Source: Thermoleophilia bacterium (GTDB lineage Bacteria; Actinomycetota; Thermoleophilia; Gaiellales; Gaiellaceae). Taken from it: a stretch of 13,194 nucleotides of DNA. Location of the stretch: positions 1 through 13,194 of the forward strand of contig JAICZB010000038.1 in assembly GCA_025933895.1 (NCBI GenBank). Reading direction: 5' to 3'. Positions 1 to 6,113 of the stretch are shown in pieces; the stretch's first letter is position 1, and every line of letters starts with the position of its first letter. Under the pieces are notes generated by a model. That model was given only the letters and a program-made list of their open reading frames with translations. It was not told where the DNA came from and did no database searches. The position numbers were made by a program, and so were the translations under genes.

Positions 1-58
1 GCCAGAGCGGGATGCGCGGCTTCGGCTTGCGCGGGACGGCGGGCGGCTCGGTCGTCAC
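1..58 (-). CDS. 5' end of an unknown gene, coupled to ppsR (partial)
   Basis: A GTG at 58-56 overlaps the TGA stop of the PPDK regulator (57-55) as GTGA, a common form of translational coupling. The frame is open to the window edge and reads VTTEPPAVPRKPKPRIPLW. This is a Pro/Lys/Arg-rich N-terminus of the kind that can precede a membrane segment, but only 19 codons are visible. It does not resemble the start of pyruvate phosphate dikinase, the usual partner of the upstream gene. I cannot name it. There is no clear ribosome binding site, so translation would depend on coupling. A chance open frame is possible because stops are rare at this GC content. Confidence 0.45.
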   Translation of the reverse strand, partial: MTTEPPAVPRKPKPRIPLW

Positions 59-894
59 CGCGCGGCCTGAGCGTTTGCCTCGCCGGCACGCTCCTCGACG
101 ACGCGCAGGATCCGGTGCGCCGTCTCCTCGATCGAGAGCTCTGAGATGTCGATCACGGGGCAGCGGAGCTTGCGGTGGAGCTTCTTGGCCTCCTCGAGCT
201 CCTCGTAGATCTCGGCGAGCTCGGCGTACTGCCGGTTGCGGCCGGGTGCGCCCATCGTCCTGACGCGCGCCCTGCGGATCTCGGCGAGCCGATTCGGGTC
301 GATCGTGAGGCCGACGACCTTTGCCCGGTCGATCTCGAACAGCTCGGCGGGGGGTGCGATCCCCTTCACGACCGGGACGTTCGCGGCCTTGTGGCCGAGA
401 TAGCCGAGGTAGATGGAGAGCGGCGTCTTCGACGTGCGCGAGACGCCGACGAGGACGACGTCGGCCTCGTGCAGCCCGTGTGCCACGCCGTCGTCGTAAC
501 GGACGGCGAACTCGATCGCCTCCATCCGCTTGAAGTACGCGGAGTTCAGCGGCGGCCGCGAGCCCGGGGTCATCTTCGCCGTCTGGCCGGAAACGCGTGC
601 AACCGCGTCGATCGGGTGGCCGAGGAGGTCGCAGTAGTGGAGGCGGGCACGGCGGCACAGGGTGCGCATGGCCTCGCGGAGCTCCGGCTGGACGAGGGTG
701 TAGACGACGACGGCGGGCCGGCCGCGCATCCGGTTGACGGCGAGCTGGAGGTCGTCCTCCGACTCGACGCGCGGGTGGCGGATCTCGACGAAGTCCTGCT
801 CCGGGAACTGTGCCTCGAGGGCCTGAACCAGGCGCGCTGCGGTCTCGCCGGTGGCGTCGGAGACTACGTGAAGCTCGACCGGCGGGTTCGGCAT
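55..894 (-). CDS. ppsR: Pyruvate, phosphate dikinase regulatory protein (DUF299 kinase/pyrophosphorylase)
   Basis: The 279-residue protein is of usual family length. It opens with the family signature VVSDATGETA (residues 10-19) and carries the nucleotide-binding loop GVSRTSKTP at 150-158, both diagnostic of the PDRP/DUF299 family. Known members are bifunctional: they inactivate pyruvate phosphate dikinase or PEP synthase by ADP-dependent threonine phosphorylation and reactivate it by Pi-dependent pyrophosphorolysis. They act in the cytoplasm, where they set the pyruvate/PEP balance. The target enzyme is not in this window, so dikinase versus synthase cannot be decided. The ATG start fits the family N-terminus. 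A TACGCT hexamer ends 8 nt upstream with no Shine-Dalgarno sequence. The gene is divergent from glyS, and its stop overlaps a possible downstream gene. Confidence 0.93.
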   Translation of the reverse strand: MPNPPVELHVVSDATGETAARLVQALEAQFPEQDFVEIRHPRVESEDDLQLAVNRMRGRPAVVVYTLVQPELREAMRTLCRRARLHYCDLLGHPIDAVARVSGQTAKMTPGSRPPLNSAYFKRMEAIEFAVRYDDGVAHGLHEADVVLVGVSRTSKTPLSIYLGYLGHKAANVPVVKGIAPPAELFEIDRAKVVGLTIDPNRLAEIRRARVRTMGAPGRNRQYAELAEIYEELEEAKKLHRKLRCPVIDISELSIEETAHRILRVVEERAGEANAQAAR

Positions 895-902
895 CGGCGG
901 TC

Positions 903-908
903 AGCGTA
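903..908 (-). promoter_or_regulatory. Predicted -10 element of ppsR (TACGCT)
   Basis: On the minus strand TACGCT fits TANNNT and ends 8 nt before the ATG at 894. There is no Shine-Dalgarno sequence in between. Transcription would start at or within 1-2 nt of the start codon. No convincing -35 was found. Confidence 0.5.
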
Positions 909-932
909 ACGGGGCTGCGTTTCTCTCCCCGT

Positions 933-951
933 CCCAAACCCCCACCCACCC
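933..951 (-). other. G-quadruplex-capable tract upstream of ppsR
   Basis: Read on the minus strand this is GGGTGGGTGGGGGTTTGGG: four G runs separated by loops of 1, 1 and 3 nt. A further GGGG follows at 930-927. Short loops favour a stable parallel quadruplex. The tract lies on the non-template strand of ppsR, in or just upstream of its -35 region. Folding and function are inferred. Confidence 0.5.
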
Positions 952-963
952 ACGGGGAGGCGA

Positions 964-988
964 GCGTACGCCGACACGCCGTACGGCG
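964..988. repeat. Two GTAC-centred palindromes
   Basis: GCGTACGC (964-971) and CGCCGTACGGCG (977-988) are perfect palindromes whose centres are 15 bp apart. With one bulged base the second extends outward to ACAC/GTGT arms. They could be tandem operator sites, or may simply reflect high GC content. Confidence 0.4.
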
Positions 989-993
989 GTGTG

Positions 994-1016
994 CCAGCTT
1001 CGCGCCGGCAAGCTGG
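994..1016. repeat. Inverted repeat with 7-bp arms
   Basis: CCAGCTT (994-1000) and AAGCTGG (1010-1016) are perfectly complementary around a 9-nt loop that is itself GC-rich. No T-tract follows on either strand, and no gene ends here, so a terminator is unlikely. It adjoins the GTAC palindromes. Confidence 0.4.
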
Positions 1017-1070
1017 GAGGTGGCGCACGGGCGGCGATGCCGAGCCGACAGCCCGCGTGGACCACCGGGG

Positions 1071-1076
1071 TAACCT
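1071..1076 (+). promoter_or_regulatory. Predicted leaderless -10 element of glyS (TAACCT)
   Basis: TAACCT fits TANNNT and ends exactly 6 nt before the ATG at 1083, the geometry of actinobacterial leaderless promoters. The intervening CCGCCC has no Shine-Dalgarno character. CCGACA at 1045-1050 is the nearest -35-like sequence, but its 20-bp spacer is long. Confidence 0.6.
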
Positions 1077-1082
1077 CCGCCC

Positions 1083-2447
1083 ATGACCGAGACGGCGGAA
1101 CCGGTGACGATGGACACGATCGTCTCGCTCTGTCGCCGCCGCGGCTTCGTCTTCCCGTCCTCGGAGATCTACGGCGGACTCGGCTCGACCTACGACTACG
1201 GCCACTACGGCGTCCTGACGAAGAACAACATCCGCTCGCTGTGGTTCCGCGCGATGGTGCAGGAGCGCGACGACATGGTCGCCCTCGACTCCGCGATCAT
1301 CCTCAACCCGCGGGTCTGGGAGGCGTCGGGCCACGTCGAGGGCTTCACGGACCCGCTCGTCGACTGCCGCACGTGCAAGCTCCGCTTCCGCGCCGACCAG
1401 CTCGAGTTCGAGAAGTGCGGCCGCAAGCCGAGCAAGCGGCCCGGCGAGACACCCGACTGCGACCTCACCGAACCGCGCCGGTTCAACCTCATGTTCGAGA
1501 CGCACGTCGGTGCCCTCCAGGACGAGAGCTCGGCTGCCTACCTCCGCCCGGAGACCGCCCAGGGCATCTTCATCAACTTCAAGAACGTCGCCCAGCTCGC
1601 GCGGCGCAAGCCGCCCTTCGGCATCGCCCAGGTCGGGAAGTCGTTCCGGAACGAGATCACGCCGGGCAACTTCCTCTTCCGCGTCCGCGAGTTCGAGCAG
1701 ATGGAGATGGAGTTCTTCGTCCCACCGGCGGATGCGACGAAATGGTTCGAGTACTGGCTCGACCAGCGGCTCGGCTGGCACCGGAGCCTCGGCCTGCGCG
1801 AGGAGAACCTCCGCGTGCGCGAGCACTCCGAGGAGGAGCGCTCCCACTACTCGACCGCTACGAGCGACATCGAGTATCTCTATCCGATCGGCTGGCAGGA
1901 GCTCGAGGGAGTCGCGAACCGCGGCGAGTACGACCTCACGCAGCACACGCAGCACTCCGGCACGAAGCTCGAGTGGATCGACCCCGACGGCAACCGCTAC
2001 ACGCCGCACGTGGTCGAACCCGCCGTCAGCATCGAGCGGATCTTCGTCGCGCTCCTCTGCGACGCCTACCACGAGGAGGTGGTCGGCGACCGTGAGCGCG
2101 TCGTCCTCCGCCTCCACCCCGAGGTGGCGCCCGTGAAGGCGGCGGTCCTCCCGCTCGTGCCGCGCGACGAAGGCATGGCGACGCGGGCGCGCGCGCTGTA
2201 CGAGGAGCTTCGCCGCCACCACGTCGTCGAGCACGACGACAGCGGCCAGATCGGCAGGCGTTACCGTCGCCAGGACGAAATAGGTACGCCGTGGGCCTTC
2301 ACCGTCGACGAGCAGACCCTCGAGGACGAGACGGTCACCGTGCGGGACCGGGACTCGCTAGCGCAGGAACGCCTACCGATCGGCGGCGTCCGCGAGTGGC
2401 TGGACGGCGCGCTGCAGCAGGACTGGTCCTCCCTGCCGTCGCGCTGA
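1083..2447 (+). CDS. glyS: Glycyl-tRNA synthetase, alpha2 type
   Basis: This is a 454-residue class II aminoacyl-tRNA synthetase that charges tRNA-Gly. The single-chain dimeric type is recognised by the N-terminal RRRGFVFPSSEIYGG block (18-32), the TEPRRFNLMFETHVG block (129-143), class II motif 2 around SFRNEITPGNFLFRVREFEQ (187-206), the glycine-site stretch GWQELEGVANRGEYDL (270-285) and motif 3 EPAVSIER (312-319). The anticodon-binding domain follows from about 340. Cysteines at 95, 98, 112 and 126 lie where relatives often carry a zinc ribbon, but the second CxxC pair is incomplete, so zinc binding is doubtful. The ATG is supported by a -10 hexamer exactly 6 nt upstream. The last 52 nt overlap the start of the lipoprotein gene. 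Confidence 0.96.
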   Translation: MTETAEPVTMDTIVSLCRRRGFVFPSSEIYGGLGSTYDYGHYGVLTKNNIRSLWFRAMVQERDDMVALDSAIILNPRVWEASGHVEGFTDPLVDCRTCKLRFRADQLEFEKCGRKPSKRPGETPDCDLTEPRRFNLMFETHVGALQDESSAAYLRPETAQGIFINFKNVAQLARRKPPFGIAQVGKSFRNEITPGNFLFRVREFEQMEMEFFVPPADATKWFEYWLDQRLGWHRSLGLREENLRVREHSEEERSHYSTATSDIEYLYPIGWQELEGVANRGEYDLTQHTQHSGTKLEWIDPDGNRYTPHVVEPAVSIERIFVALLCDAYHEEVVGDRERVVLRLHPEVAPVKAAVLPLVPRDEGMATRARALYEELRRHHVVEHDDSGQIGRRYRRQDEIGTPWAFTVDEQTLEDETVTVRDRDSLAQERLPIGGVREWLDGALQQDWSSLPSR

Positions 2448-2980
2448 CGGCCGCCGGCTGCCTCGGCAGCGGCACGAAGACGGTGACTGTGACGCACACC
2501 CGGACGGTCACGTCCACGAAGACGGTGACGACGACGGGATCTGTGTCAGGGACCAAGCCGTGCACCGGCGCGCAGCTCGCTGGCACCTTCACGCTCGTCC
2601 CCAACAGCGCCGGCGCCGGCCAGATCGCGTACGCGCTCACGCTGAAGAACTCCTCGGGGAGCTCATGCCTCGTCCGCGGAGTCCCCCAGGCGACGCTGCT
2701 CGGAGCGAGCGGCACGCCGCTGCCGACCCACATCCGGGCGGCCGGAGGCGGGAAGCGGCCGATCGTTCTTCCTCCGGGCGCTTCCGCCCTGGCGCAGGCG
2801 CGGTTCTCCCCGGACGTGGCCGGGGACGGCGACTCACAGACCGGCCCATGCCAGCCGGCGGCGCACCAGCTGCAGGTGACGACTGCCGGCGGAGGAGTGA
2901 CCGAGGCGTCGATCAAGCCGCCGACGAGCGTGTGCCAGCAGGGCACGCTCAACTTCGAGCCGTTCGGCTACGCCGGCTAG
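2396..2980 (+). CDS. Putative lipoprotein with DUF4232-like domain
   Basis: I place the start at GTG 2396, inside the end of glyS. This gives 194 residues beginning with a lipoprotein signal peptide: VAGRR, then a hydrophobic stretch, then the lipobox TAAGC with the lipidated cysteine at residue 22. A Thr/Val-rich linker of alternating residues follows (about 26-50). The remainder resembles DUF4232: a Cys soon after the linker, NSSGSSC, a VPQATLLGASG strand, VLPPGASALA and two more cysteines (GPC, SVC). The four cysteines probably form two disulfides outside the membrane. Function is unknown. The frame stays open further upstream within glyS, but that stretch has no signal peptide. There is no clear ribosome binding site, so translation may depend on ribosomes finishing glyS. 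Its TAG overlaps the recO TAG. Confidence 0.78.
   Translation: MAGRRAAAGLVLPAVALTAAGCLGSGTKTVTVTHTRTVTSTKTVTTTGSVSGTKPCTGAQLAGTFTLVPNSAGAGQIAYALTLKNSSGSSCLVRGVPQATLLGASGTPLPTHIRAAGGGKRPIVLPPGASALAQARFSPDVAGDGDSQTGPCQPAAHQLQVTTAGGGVTEASIKPPTSVCQQGTLNFEPFGYAG
2977..2980. other. CTAG shared by two convergent stop codons
   Basis: The palindrome CTAG supplies the TAG stop of the plus-strand lipoprotein gene (2978-2980) and the TAG stop of minus-strand recO (2979-2977). The two genes therefore end tail to tail with a 4-nt overlap and no intergenic terminator. Confidence 0.85.
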
Positions 2981-3735
2981 GCGCTGCGGCTCGTCAGAGT
3001 CCTCAGCCGGAAGCCGCCGTGGTACTCGTACGAGGCGGTGACCACGCGCAGCACGTCCCGCCGCGCGCGTTCGGAGAGGTCGAGGCCGGCCGCGTCAGCG
3101 AGAGGCCGTGCGAGGAGCGCCTCGATTCCGGCGATCCCGTCCGCGGCGAGCGCGAGCGCCTCGGTCGCCGCCGCGCAGCGCGCACAGACAGCGCCGCCCG
3201 CGCGTGTGGAGTAACCGACGAGCTGCTCGTCCTCGGCGCCGCACTCCGCGCAGGCCGAGACGTGCGGCAGATAGCCCGCCAGCCAGAGCAGCTTGAGCTG
3301 GAACGCCAGCCCGAGCGGGTCGAGCGTCGGCCGGTCGGCGACATGCGGTGTCCCGTCGAGGAGGTCGAGGAAGCACGTCAATGCGGTGAACGCCCGCTCG
3401 TTCGCCTCCTCCTCGCTGAACAGGCGCAGCATCGCCTCCGCGCCGATCATGCCGACGGAGAAGCGGTAGTAGTCCTCGCGTGCCGCTCGGTGCGACCGGA
3501 CAAGCTGGGCCCCGGTCACCGTCTCGAGCTCGCCGCGGCCGCGGTGGAGGACGAGCTCGACGTGCGAGAGCGGCTCGAGCCGGGCGCCGAAGCGCGACTT
3601 CGTCTTCCGCACGCCCTTGGCGACCGCGCCGACGCGGCCGTGGGCCTCGGTGTAGAGGTGGAGGACGCGGTCAGCCTCTCCGAGCCGGATCGACCGGAGC
3701 ACGACGGCCTCAGTCCTGTACGCACGTCCGGCCAT
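2977..3735 (-). CDS. recO: DNA repair protein RecO
   Basis: The 252-residue protein is of normal length for RecO, the RecF-pathway mediator. RecO binds single-stranded DNA and SSB, anneals strands and, with RecR, loads RecA at gaps. The N-terminal OB fold starts with the typical YRTEAVVLRSIRLGEADRV (6-24) and continues through GVRKTKSRFGARLEPLSHVEL (41-61). The helical C-terminal domain carries a zinc-finger pattern CAEC (162-165) and CARC (184-187). The ATG start matches the family N-terminus. A TAGACT hexamer ends 9 nt upstream, so any leader would be only 2-3 nt. The gene is divergent from the glutaredoxin gene and shares its stop palindrome with the lipoprotein gene. Confidence 0.94.
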   Translation of the reverse strand: MAGRAYRTEAVVLRSIRLGEADRVLHLYTEAHGRVGAVAKGVRKTKSRFGARLEPLSHVELVLHRGRGELETVTGAQLVRSHRAAREDYYRFSVGMIGAEAMLRLFSEEEANERAFTALTCFLDLLDGTPHVADRPTLDPLGLAFQLKLLWLAGYLPHVSACAECGAEDEQLVGYSTRAGGAVCARCAAATEALALAADGIAGIEALLARPLADAAGLDLSERARRDVLRVVTASYEYHGGFRLRTLTSRSA

Positions 3736-3744
3736 GCCTGTTCC

Positions 3745-3750
3745 AGTCTA
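3745..3750 (-). promoter_or_regulatory. Predicted -10 element of recO (TAGACT)
   Basis: TAGACT on the minus strand fits TANNNT and ends 9 nt before the ATG at 3735. It sits inside a 10-mer, TCTAGGGACG on the plus strand, that recurs at the deoB promoter. No good -35 is visible. Confidence 0.45.
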
Positions 3751-3802
3751 GGGACGGCGTCGGGCAGGAACAGGTCGCGCGGTTTATGCGTTGTAAGAAA
3801 GG

Positions 3803-4057
3803 ATGCCCAGAATCCAGATCTATACGACGCGCTGGTGCGGCTTCTGCGTGCGTGCGAAGACGCTTCTCGACTCCCGCGGGCTCGAGTACGAGGAGCTCTC
3901 GCTGGACGACGACCCGGCTTTCCGGCAGACGGTGTTCGACGCGACCGGCGGCTGGACGGTGCCGCAGATCGTCGTCGACGGTCGCCCGATCGGCGGCTAC
4001 ACCGAGCTCTGGCGCCTCGACCGCGAGGGCCGTCTCGAAGAGCTCCTCGCCGCCTGA
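3803..4057 (+). CDS. Glutaredoxin / mycoredoxin-like thiol-disulfide oxidoreductase
   Basis: This 84-residue thioredoxin-fold protein is full length for a small glutaredoxin. The first strand IQIYTTRW leads straight into the active site CGFC (Cys12, Cys15). The cis-proline segment GGWTVPQIVVDG and the GGYTEL segment follow, both typical of GrxC-type glutaredoxins that bind low-molecular-weight thiol. Its role would be cytoplasmic reduction of protein disulfides or mixed disulfides. The IYTT-W-CG-aromatic-C start resembles actinobacterial mycoredoxin (IYTTSWCGYC), whereas the C-terminal half looks like classical glutaredoxin 3, so the thiol partner is uncertain. A purine-rich AAGAAAGG abuts the ATG and is too close for normal Shine-Dalgarno pairing. 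The last 61 nt overlap mutM antisense. Confidence 0.9.
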   Translation: MPRIQIYTTRWCGFCVRAKTLLDSRGLEYEELSLDDDPAFRQTVFDATGGWTVPQIVVDGRPIGGYTELWRLDREGRLEELLAA

Positions 4058-4890
4058 GCCGGCTGCTCGGGCTGGCACCTCGGGCAATACCACGTCGTCC
4101 GGCCGGCGACCCGCGTGCGCGCGATCGGCGTCCCGCAGCGGTCGCACGGCTCGTCGCGGCGCCCGTAGACTCGGAACTCGTCCTGCATCGAGCCGCCGCT
4201 TCCGTCGGGTAGCCGGTAGTCGCGCAGCGTCGATCCCTGTCGGGCGAGACCGTGCTCGAGTGCGGCCCGGATGCCGCGGTGCAGCCGCCTCAGCTCGGCC
4301 TGGTCGAGGCCGGCCGCGGGGCGCAGCGGATTGAGCTTGGCCCGCCACAGAGCCTCGTCGGCGTAGATGTTTCCCATGCCCGCGAGCGTTCGCTGATCGA
4401 GCAGGGCCGCCTTCAGAGACGTCCGCCGACCCGCCAAACGCTCGCCGAGCCGGGCTGCCGTGAAGAGCGCGTCGAGCGGCTCGTCGCCGACCCGAGCGCC
4501 GAGATACGGATCCGCCTCCCCCGGCTCGAGCAAGAGCCAAGTGCCGAAGCGCCGGACGTCCCGGTACGCGACGTCCGATCCGTCTTCTAACGTGACAACA
4601 GCGCGTCGGTGCGGATCGTCCTGGAGCGAGCCGCTCGGCGCATGTAACAGGCTCCCCGTCATCCGGAGGTGAATCAGGAGAATCCGACCGCTCTCGAACC
4701 GAACAACCAGATACTTGCCACGCCGCTCCACGGCCGCCACGCGCTCCCCTTCGAGCTCGGCCGCCACCTCGGCGGGTTCGTAGGGACGAACGAGGCGCGG
4801 GTCGTCGATGCGCACGCGCTCGAAGCGTCGGCCCACCAGCGCGGGCTCGAGCTGCCTGCGGACGCTCTCGACCTCCGGCAGCTCCGGCAT
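3997..4890 (-). CDS. mutM: Formamidopyrimidine-DNA glycosylase (8-oxoguanine glycosylase)
   Basis: The bifunctional base-excision repair enzyme removes 8-oxoguanine and formamidopyrimidines and cleaves the abasic site. The catalytic N-terminus PELPEVE (Pro2, Glu3), catalytic-region Lys59 in RRGKYLVV, the LRMTGSL block (75-81), the helix-two-turn-helix TLAGMGNIYADEALW (168-182) and a zinc finger CX2C-X16-CX2C (Cys249, 252, 269, 272) are all present. The family normally ends just after that finger. Here a 25-residue Ser/Arg-rich tail follows (273-297), and its last part is encoded antisense to the glutaredoxin gene. The ATG is set by the PELPE start and by a TACGCT hexamer exactly 6 nt upstream. 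deoB ends 40 nt before it on the same strand. Confidence 0.96.
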   Translation of the reverse strand: MPELPEVESVRRQLEPALVGRRFERVRIDDPRLVRPYEPAEVAAELEGERVAAVERRGKYLVVRFESGRILLIHLRMTGSLLHAPSGSLQDDPHRRAVVTLEDGSDVAYRDVRRFGTWLLLEPGEADPYLGARVGDEPLDALFTAARLGERLAGRRTSLKAALLDQRTLAGMGNIYADEALWRAKLNPLRPAAGLDQAELRRLHRGIRAALEHGLARQGSTLRDYRLPDGSGGSMQDEFRVYGRRDEPCDRCGTPIARTRVAGRTTWYCPRCQPEQPAQAARSSSRRPSRSRRQSSV

Positions 4891-4896
4891 GCCGTC

Positions 4897-4902
4897 AGCG
4901 TA
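4897..4902 (-). promoter_or_regulatory. Predicted leaderless -10 element of mutM (TACGCT)
   Basis: TACGCT on the minus strand ends exactly 6 nt before the mutM ATG (4890), within the 40-bp gap after deoB. The same hexamer serves ppsR. It suggests that mutM has its own promoter and does not rely only on read-through from deoB. Confidence 0.6.
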
Positions 4903-4930
4903 GTCGTGGTTCGAGGGCCCACCGACGGTC

Positions 4931-6097
4931 TTACGGCGTCACGATGGGCTGTCCCGGGATGCCACGCGACGGCGCCTTGCCGCCGAGCCATGCATTGACG
5001 GTCGCGCCCACGTCCGCGAACTCTCCCTCGTGGATCCGACCGGCCGCGTTGCGCCCTTCGACGTACGCGAGCAATAACGCGTGTTCGCGGGAGTGGTCCG
5101 TTGACGGCGTCGTCGGGTCGCAGCCGTGGTCCGACGTGATGATGAGGAGGTCGCCCGGCCGGAGTGCGTCGAGCAGATCGGGGAGCCGGTAGTCGAAGTC
5201 CTGCAGGCAACGATGAAAGTTGACGGGGTCGTTGCGGTGGCCCCAGAGCATGTCCGTCTCGACGAGGTTGACGAAGACGAAGCCATCGTCGAGTTCGCGG
5301 AGGAGCTGCTCGGTCTGCTGGATCCCCTCGATGTTCGACTTCGTCGGCAGCGACTCGTCGATGTCGCAGCCGGCAAAGATGTCGCCGATCTTGCCGACGC
5401 CGTAGACCTTCCGGCCGCCCTCGCGAACGAGCGTCAGGTAGTTCGGCCGCCGCGGCTCGAGCGAGAAGTCGTGCCGGTTCGGCGTCCGGACGTAGTTGTC
5501 CGGCTCACCCGTGAAAGGCCTCGCGATGACGCGTCCGACCGCGTGCTTGCCGGTGAGGATCTCCCGTGCGGCCCGGCAGCCTGCGTACAGCTCGTCCAGT
5601 GGGACGGTGTCCTCGTGGGCGGCGATCTGGAAGACGGAGTCGGCCGACGTGTAGACGATCCACTTGCCCGTCCGCTGGTGCTCCTCCCCGAGCTCCTGGA
5701 TGATCTCGGTACCGGAGGCCGCCTTGTTCCCGATCACGCCCCGCGCGGTGCGGTGCATGAACGGATCGATCACGTCGTGGGGGAATCCGTGCGGGTATGT
5801 GGGGAACGCCTGTGCGGTCACCACGCCCATGAGCTCCCAGTGTCCGGTCGTCGTGTCCTTCCCCTTCGAGCGCTCGAACAGGCGCCCCGCCACCGCGGGC
5901 GCGCCCGGCTGTGGCGGACAGCCCTCGAGCGGCTCCACGTTGCCGAGGCCGAGCGCCTCGAGGCTCGGCAGGTCGAGGCCGCCGACCGCTCGCGCGACGT
6001 TCCCGAGTGTGTCCGAGCCCTCGTCTCCGTACTGGCCCGCGTCCGGCAGCTCGCCGGCGCCGACGGCATCGAGCACGATGACGCACGCCCTGGGCAC
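4931..6097 (-). CDS. deoB: Phosphopentomutase
   Basis: The 388-residue enzyme of the alkaline-phosphatase superfamily interconverts ribose-1-phosphate and ribose-5-phosphate (and the deoxy forms) in nucleoside salvage and breakdown. The N-terminal metal ligand lies in CVIVLDAVGAGELPDA (Asp10). KGKDTTTGHWELMG (78-91) contains the phosphorylated-threonine cluster (82-84). NLVETDMLWGHRND and the C-terminal TSDHGCDPTTPSTDHSREH provide the remaining Mn ligands. Length is normal. The start is GTG 6097, two codons before the conserved strand, with TAGAAT exactly 6 nt upstream. Only 21 bp separate it from the divergent small membrane-protein gene. It is the only gene here that ends in TAA. Confidence 0.95.
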   Translation of the reverse strand: MPRACVIVLDAVGAGELPDAGQYGDEGSDTLGNVARAVGGLDLPSLEALGLGNVEPLEGCPPQPGAPAVAGRLFERSKGKDTTTGHWELMGVVTAQAFPTYPHGFPHDVIDPFMHRTARGVIGNKAASGTEIIQELGEEHQRTGKWIVYTSADSVFQIAAHEDTVPLDELYAGCRAAREILTGKHAVGRVIARPFTGEPDNYVRTPNRHDFSLEPRRPNYLTLVREGGRKVYGVGKIGDIFAGCDIDESLPTKSNIEGIQQTEQLLRELDDGFVFVNLVETDMLWGHRNDPVNFHRCLQDFDYRLPDLLDALRPGDLLIITSDHGCDPTTPSTDHSREHALLLAYVEGRNAAGRIHEGEFADVGATVNAWLGGKAPSRGIPGQPIVTP

Positions 6098-6102
6098 GGG
6101 GC

Positions 6103-6109
6103 TATTCTA
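6103..6109. promoter_or_regulatory. Overlapping divergent -10 elements for deoB and the small membrane protein
   Basis: The seven bases TATTCTA read TATTCT on the plus strand (6103-6108) and TAGAAT on the minus strand (6109-6104), and both fit TANNNT. TAGAAT ends exactly 6 nt before the deoB GTG, a leaderless arrangement. TATTCT ends 10 nt before the ATG at 6119. The minus-strand use is well supported by the recurring geometry; the plus-strand use is inferred. Confidence 0.5.
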
Positions 6110-6113
6110 GGGA
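6109..6113 (+). promoter_or_regulatory. Candidate ribosome binding site of the small membrane protein (AGGGA)
   Basis: AGGGA lies 5 nt before the ATG at 6119, a suitable spacing for a weak Shine-Dalgarno site. It overlaps the upstream edge of the deoB -10 element, so translation of one gene and transcription of the other share bases. Confidence 0.4.

Larger units (their letters stand above)
895..1082. other. Divergent spacer between ppsR and glyS
   Basis: I see no gene in these 188 bp. Each end carries a TANNNT hexamer close to the flanking start codon (903-908 for ppsR, 1071-1076 for glyS). The middle holds a C-rich tract (933-951, G-rich on the minus strand), two palindromes centred on GTAC (964-971 and 977-988) and a 7-bp stem-loop (994-1016). 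This structured block lies about 60 bp from each promoter, a plausible place for a regulatory protein to bind. No T-box features are seen, and the glyS hexamer leaves no room for a leader RNA. Confidence 0.6.

Noticed and set aside
895..1082. T-box or other riboswitch in front of glyS
   Set aside because: No T-box sequence or specifier/antiterminator layout was recognised, and the -10 hexamer 6 nt before the ATG leaves no leader RNA.
864..2234. Long open frame of 456 codons antisense to glyS
   Set aside because: It lies opposite a certain gene, has no recognisable motifs and starts within the glyS body. In very GC-rich DNA the antisense of a coding frame often lacks stops.
3735..4890. Toxin-antitoxin or defence module suggested by the small overlapping genes
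   Set aside because: Each gene resolves to a known housekeeping family (RecO, glutaredoxin, MutM); the overlap is tail to tail, not an operon.
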